DNA of 64,000 bases from an uncultured Bacteroidales bacterium (GCA_946412245.1 CAMKGM010000006.1:1-64000), one strand, 5' to 3'. Positions 1 through 8,442 are shown, counted from the first letter of the stretch. The notes: generated from the sequence alone by a model not told the origin. Translations and numbers: made by a program.

Positions 1-30
1 TTTCATCCTAAAATAAGTTTAATTTTTAGT

Positions 31-120
31 CAACCTATTTCAGGACAAGACAGAAGTCCGGGAAAGCCGGGAAAAGTGGGAAAGCCGGGAAAAGTGGGAA
101 AAGTGGGAAGTATGGGAAAA
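31..120. repeat. GGGAAA-type purine-rich minisatellite
   Basis: Short imperfect tandem units such as GGGAAAAGTGGGAAA and GGGAAAGCCGGGAAA run through this stretch. The same purine-rich unit reappears inside the mosaic repeats at 23082-23428 and 62401-62522. No credible gene overlaps it. Confidence 0.6.
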
Positions 121-150
121 GCAGAATTTGTATAGCGTGATGGTGCATCG

Positions 151-330
151 TTGTAGGGTCGCCACCTGTAGCAATCGCGGTGGTGTATTGTAATCTTTTG
201 TGTTACAATAGAATATACATTTTGCGGGTGCGGTCGTCACAGGTGCTCCGCCGTCAATCGGCATCGCCTCAGCAAAGTTCAAATAAATTTGACTCTGCAT
301 TCGGCTCGCACGATTGGTGACGACCCTACA
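151..330. repeat. Inverted-repeat intergenic element
   Basis: TGTAGGGTCGCCACC at 152-166 is repeated in inverted orientation (GGTGACGACCCTACA, 316-330) with 14 of 15 bases matching. AATCG follows shortly after both arms. The 180 bp unit has the form of a small non-coding mobile or REP-like element, but I cannot name a family and see no target-site duplication. Confidence 0.45.
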
Positions 331-595
331 TGGTGACGGAAATGATTGTACTGCGTTCGTTAAGTGATTGTGTACTTTCGTAGCGTTTTGTGTACTTCCG
401 AGAGAAGTAGGGGTATGTAATGATATCAAAGAGCGTGGATGTGTGGCAAAGATAATGGAAGGATTGACGTTGCGCGAGGGCAAATACACATAGTGAATAA
501 ACAACAGTGTGGTTTCTATGAGCCAGTATGTAATTCCTCTCTGATAGTATGTAAGTCCTCTTGAAAAGGACAAAAAGCAGCGAAAAGCCTCGCTA

Positions 596-691
596 TCGCT
601 CAGAAATTATTGATGTGCGTAGCACGGCCCAGCTCAGCCTCAAAGTATACACGCTTCGCTCAGTAATTATTGATGTGCGTAGCACGGCCCA
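596..691. repeat. 36-bp direct repeat, two copies
   Basis: Two 36-bp copies (596-631 and 656-691) differ at one base and start exactly 60 bp apart. Each contains AATTATTGATGTGCGTAGCA and ends in CGGCCCA. They lie in the gap downstream of the large surface-protein gene, and their function is unknown. Confidence 0.7.
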
Positions 692-705
692 AATTTGGGG
701 ATGGC

Positions 706-742
706 GGAAAAAGAGGGGGGTGGCTGCGATGGCCACCCCCTC
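706..742 (-). terminator. Intrinsic terminator of the surface-protein gene
   Basis: A GC-rich hairpin (arms 713-724 and 732-742, GAGGGGGG/CCCCCTC type) is followed on the minus strand by TCTTTTT. It sits about 50 bp after the stop codon of the minus-strand gene at 794-3877. Confidence 0.7.
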
Positions 743-793
743 AGGGTATTCGGGACTGCGCCGGTCATGCGACCGCGCCAGTCATAGTTTCAA

Positions 794-3700
794 TTACTTC
801 AGCACCTTGGCGCTCGAGCGGCTGCCGTCGGTGTAGGTGGTCACGATGATGTTCACACCCTCGAACGGACGGTCGCTCTCGATGCCGGCCACGTTGTAGT
901 ACTTCACTCCTGCAACCGCCTTACCCGTCACATCGTTGATACCGGTCACCACAGGTTCTGAAAGGTTCAGCGGGTAAACGATATAGCCATTTGAATTATT
1001 CTCTCGCAGCGTGTTGCCGCCGGTAGGCTCAATCATGCGCACGATAGCCACGAAGTTGTAGGTTTTGCCATCTTCAGGTGGTGTGCCACTGTTAAGCGAC
1101 AAATCGACCTCGAACTCGCCATGGAAGCCATGACCATTACCTTCACTGGGCATAATCATCTTTCCATTGTTGGCATCATACTTAGCCCAAACAACTTTGG
1201 CACATTCTTGCGGCTTAGGAGTCATGAAGAAGAAGTGATATGTTTCTCCTGCAATGGTACCATTTTGAGGACCCACAAAGTTGGCAGTGCAGTAGTAGTT
1301 CAACATATATTCATCTTCACCTACTGTAATCTCATCGTCATCTACTACGAGAGTCACACCAGTCATGGTGGGGTTGGTCTTGTTGGAGAACGTACCGGTA
1401 ATCTTGTCGGCTTGGATTATGGTGCCTACAAGGTTCTCCACAGCCTCACTGCCATCGGCGAGCTGCACCTCAATCCAGTTACTCTGATCGTAGTCAGCCT
1501 GTTTCTCGTGCGGATTGCCTTGCAAAATAATTTCATAGTTCTGGTCACCTTCAGCAGGAGTAGCCTTAGTAGCATATTTGTTGTCATCTTTCAACCACAG
1601 TTTGTTGCCCACGCCATACACGGCAAGCAGCGGCTCGCTGATGGTATACCTGATACCCACTTCACCGTCTGCAACCAGCGCAGCAAGAGTCATGGATTGC
1701 GGCTGCGGAACTATGGCGGTGGCGGTGGCGGGTTCTGACTCTACACCATCATAGACAGCAGTTACTGAACATTCATACTCTCCCGGAGCAACATCCTGAA
1801 TGGTGTAGGTCATTACATCGCCGTTAACCGTAGCCACGAGTTCTCCATCAAGGTAAATGTTGAATGCGTCGGGAGCAGGGAGGGTTGAAGCGTTGGGATC
1901 GGCAGGAATGAATGTCACATCGTCAACGTAGAGTGCAAAGATGTCGTTGGAAGTGTGGCGGATGGCGAAATACTTGGCGCCTGCTGGCAGCGATGCAGTG
2001 TATTCGGTCCAGTTGGTAGAGTTAGAGGACAATGACACCACGCTTGTGAAGCTGGCGGGCGAGTTGTCGGTGCTTGAGACAAGCACTTCAAAGGTTTCAT
2101 CACCATACTGAGTTGTAAGTTCCCTTGCAAAGAACGATATAGTCTGTTCCTCACCATTGAGCAGGGGCGAGATAAGCCAGTGGTCAGTTGCACCTGATGT
2201 GACACAGAACGAAGCCATATACTGACTACCGCTGTGGGGAGGATTACTTGTTATAAGACTTGTTTCCAACTGGTCAGAACCGGGTGCAAAAACTATCCAA
2301 CCCATAGGGTTGCCCAAATTAGGTACGGTATAACTCTGGAAACCATACGTCGTGGTTCCATTCGCGTCATAGAGCGTCCAGTTGCCGATAGCGCCAGAAT
2401 GCTCAGTTGCGGTGATTCCGCCTAACGAGAATTCCGTGAAAGTGTCAGTATCGTCAAAGTCTTCAGTGCGAATCACGGGCATCTCCCAATTCATTTCAAT
2501 TGCTCCGCTTGCATTGCCTTCGGCCTCAAGGTTTACAGGAGGATTCACATAAGGTACAGCAAGTGTGGTGAAGTTTACAGAATTGGTCCAATCAGAAGTG
2601 CCATCGGCATAAACAGCTTGCACCTGAACTTCATACTGAGTAGAATGTGCTAACCCTTCAATATTGTATTGTGAAGCAGTGAGACCATTTACAATAGTCC
2701 ATTCACTGTCAGACATCCCGGTGATTTCAATATCATCTACTTTCAGAATGAACATGTCACTCACATTGTGATGAACAATAGCAAAACGTCCGGTTTGTCC
2801 GGCGTACTGACTCAAATCAAACGAGTATTTAGTGTAAGTGTCAGTTGCAGTCTTGTCTGTGTCCACCTGAGTAAAGTCGGCAGGATTGGTTGAATTGCTT
2901 GTACACACAAATAGACCGAATTTCTCTGCAGGATAATTACTATCCTGCCCGGCAGCCCAAAATGTGAGTGTTCCTCCCAGGTCAATTACCTGTGAAATCA
3001 ACCAGTTGTCGGGCGAGAGTGCTAGTCCAGCATCATTGTCATAACTCTCTGAAATAATAAGACCATCTCCACCATGCGCAGCCATGACACCCTGCGTTAA
3101 GCCTGCATTATTATAATACTCCCAATTGTAGTTGTCTCCATCATTATCAACAATGATGAATTCATTAAACTGCGCAGCATCTTCAAAATTCCACGAAGGC
3201 ACTCTCTTGCGGTAGCGCAGGTTGTAGCTTTGAGCGTCGTTGTTGCCTGTCCAGGTGGCAGTGGCACTATTGTGAGTGAGATCATTTACTGCCAAGTTGG
3301 TGGGTGCACCGTGGGCGTCGGGTGTCACATCTGTAATCAACAAATTATCTACATATAAATAAAACATATCCCTATTAGAGATGGCATGAATTCCAAAATA
3401 GTACGTCCCTGTTGTTGCTACAGTAATTACATTATTAGTAAGTGTTTGACTAGTACTCCATGTAATTTTGGTGGAAGCAATCACACTAGTTGTCATGCCG
3501 GCAGCAGTGTTATCTGTGCCCATTTTCACCTCTAACTGCTCAGGATATGTTGTTGAACGAGCCCAGGCGTCTATGTCGAACTGATAGGTTTTACCTGCCT
3601 CTAGAGTGATACCAGGAGTAATTAACCAATCATTTGCAGCATTGGATGAATTATAGTGGTACTCTGCATATCCCCCACTGTTGAGGCTCCAAGTACTCCC

Positions 3701-3877
3701 ATCATTATTTGCATCGATAACTGTCATTAAGCTAAAGTCGCTAAAGTCATTGGAATAAACTAGGGTTTGGGTTTGTGCAGAGGCTGGGAGTATGACTCCA
3801 AGCACCCCAACCAACAACAAAAGCACACGCTGGGCCTTGCGCCAATGCGTGAAAGGTAATAGTAATTTTTTTCTCAT
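794..3877 (-). CDS. Large secreted surface protein with nested FN3 and choice-of-anchor-J domains
   Basis: Probable exported adhesin-like or cell-surface protein of about 1,027 residues. A basic start and a hydrophobic stretch (VLLLLVGVLGVILPASA) form a signal peptide. The frame is open eight codons further, to 3901, but the Met followed by RKKLLL is the better start. Counting from 3901, choice-of-anchor-J/MAM-like beta domains lie at about 45-192, 235-394 and 478-666. Fibronectin type III halves flank the second (198-233 and 399-447) and third (456-476 and 675-732) of them, so these two anchor-J domains appear inserted inside FN3 domains. The last 40 residues (YYNVAGIE...GVNIIVTT...VLK) resemble a T9SS type A sorting tail, which would send the protein out through SprA. 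No catalytic motif is visible; ligand unknown. Confidence 0.8.
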   Translation of the reverse strand: MRKKLLLPFTHWRKAQRVLLLLVGVLGVILPASAQTQTLVYSNDFSDFSLMTVIDANNDGSTWSLNSGGYAEYHYNSSNAANDWLITPGITLEAGKTYQFDIDAWARSTTYPEQLEVKMGTDNTAAGMTTSVIASTKITWSTSQTLTNNVITVATTGTYYFGIHAISNRDMFYLYVDNLLITDVTPDAHGAPTNLAVNDLTHNSATATWTGNNDAQSYNLRYRKRVPSWNFEDAAQFNEFIIVDNDGDNYNWEYYNNAGLTQGVMAAHGGDGLIISESYDNDAGLALSPDNWLISQVIDLGGTLTFWAAGQDSNYPAEKFGLFVCTSNSTNPADFTQVDTDKTATDTYTKYSFDLSQYAGQTGRFAIVHHNVSDMFILKVDDIEITGMSDSEWTIVNGLTASQYNIEGLAHSTQYEVQVQAVYADGTSDWTNSVNFTTLAVPYVNPPVNLEAEGNASGAIEMNWEMPVIRTEDFDDTDTFTEFSLGGITATEHSGAIGNWTLYDANGTTTYGFQSYTVPNLGNPMGWIVFAPGSDQLETSLITSNPPHSGSQYMASFCVTSGATDHWLISPLLNGEEQTISFFARELTTQYGDETFEVLVSSTDNSPASFTSVVSLSSNSTNWTEYTASLPAGAKYFAIRHTSNDIFALYVDDVTFIPADPNASTLPAPDAFNIYLDGELVATVNGDVMTYTIQDVAPGEYECSVTAVYDGVESEPATATAIVPQPQSMTLAALVADGEVGIRYTISEPLLAVYGVGNKLWLKDDNKYATKATPAEGDQNYEIILQGNPHEKQADYDQSNWIEVQLADGSEAVENLVGTIIQADKITGTFSNKTNPTMTGVTLVVDDDEITVGEDEYMLNYYCTANFVGPQNGTIAGETYHFFFMTPKPQECAKVVWAKYDANNGKMIMPSEGNGHGFHGEFEVDLSLNSGTPPEDGKTYNFVAIVRMIEPTGGNTLRENNSNGYIVYPLNLSEPVVTGINDVTGKAVAGVKYYNVAGIESDRPFEGVNIIVTTYTDGSRSSAKVLK

Positions 3878-4183
3878 TTGAGTAAAATTAAGATTAAACA
3901 TATTATATTTTTTGTCGCGTAAATTTATACATTATTTTTCTATTATTATATAAAAACTATTAGACTCGGTAGAACAACTATCAATATTAGTCATACGTAT
4001 ATTGTCATGTTATTCAAATAGTACCAACATACAGGAAAAATGGAATAGAATCAAAAATTATTCAAGGCACCATACAGAAAACAGACAGCACAATAGCACG
4101 CAGCTGATGCGACGTTACAATTTGCAACCGACAAGACATGCCTGCCTCGGCCACAAAAAATCAAAAAAAGCAAGTGAGAACTC
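3878..4183. other. AT-rich intergenic gap
   Basis: AT-rich spacer between the surface-protein gene and the end of the Plug gene. It holds only short unconvincing reading frames. T-rich stretches on the minus strand just after 4184 may end Plug transcription. I see no clear -7 box for the downstream gene. Confidence 0.5.
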
Positions 4184-5446
4184 TTATCGGCCGGAATAGG
4201 CGATGCCGAAGCCCACGAGGTGGTCATAGCGCTCACCGAAGGGACGATCGTAGACCTTGATTAGGTATTGATTGACCGTTTGATACTTGTCGCCCTCAAT
4301 TTTCCAGGTCTCCCCTACCGCGGTGCCGTCAGGCACCCAGAGATACTGATAGTTGTAGGCTCCCTGCTTGAGCAGGATGTCGGCGAGATAGCACCCCGAC
4401 GACTCATCATATCGCATGAGCAGTTGCGAGGCCGGCACACCGTCGGCAAAGGCACCTTGCACAAAGATATTGCCTCCCGAGAGGGGTTCGCCCGTAAAGA
4501 GGCTAAAGTGTGTGACCAAATACTCTGACTCGATGAAGCTGTCGTCGGCCTGTGCATTGCGAATGGTGAAGTGCCCATGCTGTGTTTGGTCATAGAGGTA
4601 TTGTGTCGTAGCCCGCGGTTGGTCGGTGATGAGCGTGGCGTGATAATAAGGCTCGAAGTATTGAATGCTCTCCACACCCATATTCAGCGTGTGCATATTC
4701 ACGGTCTCAAAGCGCCGGTACTCGTTGCCTGCGGGGAAAATGAGTTGAGGATTGTGATCGTAGGTAACCTTTCCTGCCGACACCATAAGAGGTTTGGTAA
4801 CAACCACGGAGTTGTCGGCACGATTGTTCTGCGTAATTATCGCGGTGAGTTCATTATAGGGGTCAGAGACTTGCCCTTGACGGTAAGTGACATCGAACTT
4901 AAGTTGCTGGTGAGCGTCGTTATAGTCAACATCGGTGCGCGAAGTCACCTCTCCATAGACACCCACTGAGTTCTCGCTCACTGAGAAACGCGTCTGAAAC
5001 AAGATTTTGTCAGGGTCGTCCTGCTCATAGACCGTGAGCACATAGTTGCCGCTCTTGGTAATGCGCAAATCGTTGTTAGGCACCACGAAGTTGTAATTAT
5101 AATAATTGACAAAGGTGGTGTAGCTTTGTGCATAGTCGTTGATATCGGCCTGATTGAATCCGTCAACATACTCGCTCTCGACCAGGACCGAGGGCTGCCA
5201 GTCGGCATTGCAATGAGTGACGCTGTAGCGCAGATAGTGAACATCGGCGTCAAGCACATCGAAGTTGACATTGAGCACATCGTCACTGCCCAAGACGTAG
5301 ATGGGCGGCAAGTATGGGTTGCTCAACGGCGCCACCGTGAGCGACTTGACTCGATTATCGAAAAGAAGCACCCCCGTGTTAACAGCCGCCGATGCCACCA
5401 GGCATTGGATAGCAGCAAGGAGAATGAACAAGCGCAGTTTCATCAT
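4184..5446 (-). CDS. Type IX secretion system Plug protein (DUF5103)
   Basis: 420-residue exported protein matching the DUF5103 family, now known as the T9SS Plug protein. Plug binds the periplasmic side of the SprA translocon and seals the pore when no substrate is being exported. The sequence has a short signal peptide (MMKLRLFILLAAIQCLVASA). Family-typical stretches follow: LFDNRVKSLTV, a LRYSVTHCNADWQPS segment, YVDGF, an extended beta-rich middle, and a C-terminal YQYLWVPDGT...KIEGDKYQT block. Length is normal for the family. sprA lies 35 kb away in this window, so the two translocon parts are not in one operon. It is 39 bp downstream of the HTH-methyltransferase gene, on the same strand, and may be cotranscribed with it. 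Confidence 0.88.
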   Translation of the reverse strand: MMKLRLFILLAAIQCLVASAAVNTGVLLFDNRVKSLTVAPLSNPYLPPIYVLGSDDVLNVNFDVLDADVHYLRYSVTHCNADWQPSVLVESEYVDGFNQADINDYAQSYTTFVNYYNYNFVVPNNDLRITKSGNYVLTVYEQDDPDKILFQTRFSVSENSVGVYGEVTSRTDVDYNDAHQQLKFDVTYRQGQVSDPYNELTAIITQNNRADNSVVVTKPLMVSAGKVTYDHNPQLIFPAGNEYRRFETVNMHTLNMGVESIQYFEPYYHATLITDQPRATTQYLYDQTQHGHFTIRNAQADDSFIESEYLVTHFSLFTGEPLSGGNIFVQGAFADGVPASQLLMRYDESSGCYLADILLKQGAYNYQYLWVPDGTAVGETWKIEGDKYQTVNQYLIKVYDRPFGERYDHLVGFGIAYSGR

Positions 5447-5485
5447 GAGTGATTGTGTATGTTACAAGACATTAGACTTCAGAAA

Positions 5486-6271
5486 TCAAAAAAGGCTTAA
5501 AGGAGTCTGCTGAATGAGCTTATGAGCCCCTTGAATGGCTTCAGCGTCGTTTGAAATGCCTATTGAGCGCAACTTCATATCAAATGCGGTTTTGCACACC
5601 GTTCCGGTATCGCAGCGCAGGTCGAGCACGATACCGTTGTCATCGCATACTGCTTGCAAGAAACGTCGACACGTGTTCTCACTCATTTCGTGCCCGGGCA
5701 AGTTAAGCATCATGGAGCCACCGGGTTTCAGGACGCGTTTCAACTGTGACATCACTTGCTCGTCGGCACGCACATTTCTGTCAAGCGGCACCGATGTGAG
5801 AACACAGTCAATGCTTTCATCCTCGATTTTATCAAGGATATCGGCAAGTTCACCTTGAAGAAACTTAGGAAATGGATTGTCGGCAAGTTCAGCCACCAAC
5901 GTGCGATTGGGCTCAGGGACTTCGTCCTGGATTTGAGCGTTGTCAATAGTTTTTTGCGACTGAACGGGTACTGAATCTTCTTCAAACAGGTCTTGTTCAA
6001 GTTCATCTCGCAAGTAACGAAGCGCCAACGTTGCGAGACGATCGGTGCCGATTTCATTGATTGCATTAAAGGCGAGCCATAGTGCGATCAATTCGTTAGC
6101 GTCAGCATGAAAAAGTTTAGCGATTTTCACTACCTGCTCACGCTTGGGGCGTCGCTCACCATGTTCGTAACGACTATACATAGGGATGTCAATTCCGAGC
6201 GCTTGTGCCACCTCGCGTTGTTTCATTCCGCTCTGCGTGCGCAGTTGTCTTAGTCTTTCAGGAAAAAGCAT
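5486..6271 (-). CDS. XRE-type HTH protein fused to a degenerate DNA methyltransferase
   Basis: 261 residues in two parts. Residues 1-65 are a clear XRE/Cro HTH (LRQLRTQSGMKQREVAQALG, then YSRYEHGERRPKREQVVKIA). The C-terminal half (about 130-261) follows a beta-class N6-adenine/N4-cytosine methyltransferase: LQGELADILDKI..ESIDCVLTSVPL stands where the catalytic DPPY/SPPY motif is expected, then RVLKPGGSMMLNLPG, then VLDLRCDTGT...RSIGISND in place of the SAM-binding DPFxGxGT...IGIE motif. Both key motifs are altered, so methylation is unlikely; I infer a regulator with a dead or changed enzyme domain. It is transcribed divergently from rplS, with a promoter at 6299-6329. Confidence 0.75.
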   Translation of the reverse strand: MLFPERLRQLRTQSGMKQREVAQALGIDIPMYSRYEHGERRPKREQVVKIAKLFHADANELIALWLAFNAINEIGTDRLATLALRYLRDELEQDLFEEDSVPVQSQKTIDNAQIQDEVPEPNRTLVAELADNPFPKFLQGELADILDKIEDESIDCVLTSVPLDRNVRADEQVMSQLKRVLKPGGSMMLNLPGHEMSENTCRRFLQAVCDDNGIVLDLRCDTGTVCKTAFDMKLRSIGISNDAEAIQGAHKLIQQTPLSLF

Positions 6272-6298
6272 AACAATGATATTTTTGACTTATTATGA

Positions 6299-6329
6299 CA
6301 AAAATACAAGAAACAACAATGAAAACAAA
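6299..6329 (-). promoter_or_regulatory. Promoter of the HTH-methyltransferase gene
   Basis: On the minus strand, TTTG (6329-6326) is followed after 19 bp by TATTTTTG (6306-6299), matching the Bacteroidetes -33/-7 pattern. It lies 28 bp before the start codon. Confidence 0.6.
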
Positions 6330-6388
6330 GAAAAAAAGCAAAAAAAACAATTTGCAAGAAAAATATGAGACAAAAAGTGTATAAATGC

Positions 6389-6418
6389 TTGTGGAATAAG
6401 ATTTTTTTTGTAACTTTG
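6389..6418 (+). promoter_or_regulatory. Promoter of rplS
   Basis: TTG (6389-6391), 19 bp, TAACTTTG (6411-6418) is a full Bacteroidetes sigma-ABfr promoter. It leaves an approximately 80-nt leader before rplS. The leader contains a small ACAGG/CCTGT hairpin, which could be an autoregulatory site but is too weak to call. Confidence 0.75.
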
Positions 6419-6506
6419 CACCGCTTTTCGCAACCTCTGACAGGAAGACGAGTGGCCTGTGAACGTTGCAAGCATTATATAGTACTATAAATATCAGTAA
6501 ATTACA

Positions 6507-6866
6507 ATGGACTTAATTAAGATTGCGGAGCAAGCATTTGCTACCAAGAAAGAGCTTCCCGAGTTTCTGCCCGGTGACACCATCACAGTGGCTTATCGTA
6601 TTAAAGAAGGAAACAAGGAACGAATTCAGCAATACCGCGGCGTTGTCATCAAAATTAGTGGCGAGGGCGACAAGAAGCGTTTCACCGTTCGCAAGATTAG
6701 CGACAACATTGGTGTAGAGCGTATTTTCCCCATCGAGTCACCGTTTATCGACAGCATCACCATCAACAAGTATGGCCGTGTACGTCGCGCTAAACTTTAT
6801 TACCTGCGCAAGCTCACCGGTAAGAAGGCTCGCATCAAAGAGCGCCGCATTATCAAGAAAGATTAA
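6507..6866 (+). CDS. rplS: 50S ribosomal protein L19
   Basis: 119-residue L19, a protein at the interface of the large and small ribosomal subunits. The family signature is complete: [54 protein letters not shown] and the C-terminal [22 protein letters not shown]. Length is normal, with no extension. It stands alone: own promoter, own terminator, and a divergent regulator upstream. Confidence 0.98.
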   Translation: MDLIKIAEQAFATKKELPEFLPGDTITVAYRIKEGNKERIQQYRGVVIKISGEGDKKRFTVRKISDNIGVERIFPIESPFIDSITINKYGRVRRAKLYYLRKLTGKKARIKERRIIKKD

Positions 6867-6900
6867 GCTTGATGATTGACCAGTTTGTCAATCAACGAAT

Positions 6901-6940
6901 AAAAAGGACTGCAAGATTTTTCAATGCAGTTCTTTTTTTT
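6901..6940 (+). terminator. Intrinsic terminator of rplS
   Basis: AAAGGACTGCA (6903-6913) pairs with TGCAGTTCTTT, followed by a run of eight T. It is a strong intrinsic terminator about 35 bp after the rplS stop. Confidence 0.9.
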
Positions 6941-6955
6941 ATGCATTATTTTGCT

Positions 6956-6963
6956 TACATTTG
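6956..6963 (+). promoter_or_regulatory. -7 box of the 71-residue protein gene
   Basis: TACATTTG matches the Bacteroidetes -7 consensus and lies about 85 bp before the ATG at 7048. The -33 position falls in the T-run of the rplS terminator and is poor. Confidence 0.5.
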
Positions 6964-7047
6964 TAGTCGCAAACATATCAATATGCTACAGAGAACGCCG
7001 AAACGCTTGAAAGGGAGTAGGCAACTATTGATAAAAGACTTAAGAGT

Positions 7048-7263
7048 ATGGCAGAAGAGAAGAAAGATGGCGGTTTGCTCAACCAAGCCACGAGCTTCAT
7101 CAAGGACCAAGCAGGAGACCTGCTGAGCGGTGACACAACCGAACTGAAGAAACAAGCCACTGAAATCGGCAAGAAAATTGTGCCCGATTCGCTCGACGAC
7201 AAAGTTGACGATGTGGTGAACTCCGCAGTAGATTTCCTGAAGGACACCTTCGGTAAGAAGTGA
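7048..7263 (+). CDS. Small acidic helical protein of unknown function
   Basis: 71-residue soluble protein without signal peptide or membrane segment. It is strongly charged and repeats an amphipathic pattern (LNQATSFIKDQAGDLLSG, LKKQATEIGKKIVP, VDDVVNSAVDFLKDTFGKK), so it is probably all-helical. The spacing of hydrophobic residues recalls stress-related small helical proteins, but I find no family signature. It stands alone between the rplS terminator and a convergent VanZ-like gene, with its own -7 box. The codon pattern looks like real coding sequence. Confidence 0.7.
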   Translation: MAEEKKDGGLLNQATSFIKDQAGDLLSGDTTELKKQATEIGKKIVPDSLDDKVDDVVNSAVDFLKDTFGKK

Positions 7264-7324
7264 GATGATTATTCAACCCAAATAGGTTAACCGAACTGAA
7301 TTGGGGTTAAGGAAATTAGTTTTG

Positions 7325-7350
7325 CCGGGACTGTGGTTCCGGCAATTTCT
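7325..7350 (+). terminator. Possible terminator hairpin
   Basis: TTGCCGG and CCGGCAA form a 7-bp stem around a 10-base loop, followed by TTTCT. It lies between the convergent small-protein and VanZ-like genes. The T-run is weak. Confidence 0.4.
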
Positions 7351-7431
7351 GTGTACAGTGAAGATGCAACACAAATCAGTCATTAGGTGACTATATAGAG
7401 TTTTTTAAAGAATATCGGCATTCAAGTAACC

Positions 7432-7911
7432 TCACTTTTTGCGCGAAGCCTTGTGCTTGTGGTAGCCATAGTAGCCGTAGTAGTAACGGCGAAAGAAGTG
7501 GAGGTACCACAGATGGAGAAACAAGAAAGCCGCGATAGCGCCCAAAGCATCGGCAAGCCAGTCAAGCGGGTCGTAAGCGCGCCCATTATCCATCACGAGT
7601 TGCAAGACCTCCATAATTCCACCTAAAATGATAGCAAGACACATTACGGCCAGTTCATGATTAGAGCGCGTCTTGTGGGGCAACCTGAACTTGACAAAAT
7701 CAAGGATATAAGCGATAGCACAAGCAAAATACATGATAAAATGCGCTATCTTGTCAAAACCCCTGAACAAATGCACGCGATTGAGGCTAAGAGGATTGCT
7801 ATCTAACGACAAATAAACGATTATTGCCGTTATTACCAGTGACATCAAACCTTTGGGTAATGATAACACACATTTTTCCAATATATGCTTCCGGTGGTGA
7901 GTGGTACTCAA
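7432..7911 (-). CDS. VanZ-like family membrane protein
   Basis: 159-residue inner-membrane protein of the VanZ-like family, named after the teicoplanin-resistance protein; the biochemical role of most members is unknown. Four hydrophobic segments are visible (about 17-35, 53-71, 89-107 and 124-142). The family motifs are present: DKIAHFIMYFACAIAY after the first segment and a GGIMEVLQ...YDPLDWLADALGA block near the end. The tail is unusually tyrosine- and basic-rich (RRYYYGYYGYHKHKASRKK). The frame begins at a TTG codon; the first in-frame ATG (7845) would remove part of the first membrane segment, so TTG is plausible. Confidence 0.85.
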   Translation of the reverse strand: MSTTHHRKHILEKCVLSLPKGLMSLVITAIIVYLSLDSNPLSLNRVHLFRGFDKIAHFIMYFACAIAYILDFVKFRLPHKTRSNHELAVMCLAIILGGIMEVLQLVMDNGRAYDPLDWLADALGAIAAFLFLHLWYLHFFRRYYYGYYGYHKHKASRKK

Positions 7912-7947
7912 AACTTTACTGTGGTAAAAATATTTAATTATTCACCG

Positions 7948-7978
7948 CAAAATTAGTAATTATTTTTGGACCACACAA
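7948..7978 (-). promoter_or_regulatory. Promoter of the VanZ-like gene
   Basis: On the minus strand, TTG (7978-7976), 20 bp, TAATTTTG (7955-7948). It lies 37 bp before the TTG start and supports the longer reading frame. Confidence 0.6.
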
Positions 7979-8016
7979 CAAAAATGGTAGGAAAAAAATT
8001 TAATATTGAATCATTG

Positions 8017-8047
8017 TTGAAAATCTCAGTTTTTCATTATAATTTTG
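8017..8047 (+). promoter_or_regulatory. Promoter of the basic-tail membrane protein gene
   Basis: TTG (8017-8019), 20 bp, TAATTTTG (8040-8047), 26 bp before the ATG at 8074. Confidence 0.65.
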
Positions 8048-8073
8048 CATAATAGAAACAAAGACCACTTACA

Positions 8074-8442
8074 ATGAGTAAGTTCACTGATTTCTTTAGC
8101 ATGACACGTCGCGAACGGACAGGGACACTCGTGGTTGTTGCAATCCTCGCAGTCGCAATTGCAATTGCGGCATGCGTCCGCTCATGCCATCGCCCCACTC
8201 CGGTGACAGTTGAAAGCTCTGAACAAATGCAACGCTTCAAAGCACAAGTGGAGCAAATCACTCCCGAATCGTCACAACAGCGCGAATCACGCCACGAGCG
8301 CAAAAACAAGAAGAAACACAAGCGCGACAATGACGATAAGGGGAAATCCCCGAAAGGAAGCAAAGCCAAATCGCAGCAAGGCAACAAAAAGTCTCCTAAT
8401 CACGGTCGCAACAGGCCACTTGATGAGGTACCCTCATTCTGA
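8074..8442 (+). CDS. Single-pass membrane protein with a long basic tail, unknown function
   Basis: 122 residues. The short N-terminus (MSKFTDFFSMTRRERTGT) precedes one transmembrane helix (about 18-36, LVVVAILAVAIAIAAC). The rest is a low-complexity, highly charged tail rich in K, R, S, Q and N, ending in RPLDEVPSF. The N-terminus resembles the start of Bacteroidetes membrane-anchored helix-hairpin-helix proteins, but no such domain follows. Topology and partner are unknown. A DUF4298 gene follows 68 bp downstream without an obvious promoter of its own, so the two may be cotranscribed. Confidence 0.7.
   Translation: MSKFTDFFSMTRRERTGTLVVVAILAVAIAIAACVRSCHRPTPVTVESSEQMQRFKAQVEQITPESSQQRESRHERKNKKKHKRDNDDKGKSPKGSKAKSQQGNKKSPNHGRNRPLDEVPSF

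Noticed and set aside
40-573. 177-codon minus-strand open frame in the first gap
   Set aside because: It runs through minisatellite and inverted-repeat DNA, has repetitive residues (SHFSRLSHFSRLS) and no signal or domain.
561-836. 91-codon plus-strand frame over the direct repeat
   Set aside because: It is made of the 36-bp repeats and overlaps the terminator and gene end; no protein pattern.
4002-4199. 65-codon plus-strand frame between the surface protein and Plug genes
   Set aside because: AT-rich, no start context and overlaps the Plug stop; no family pattern.
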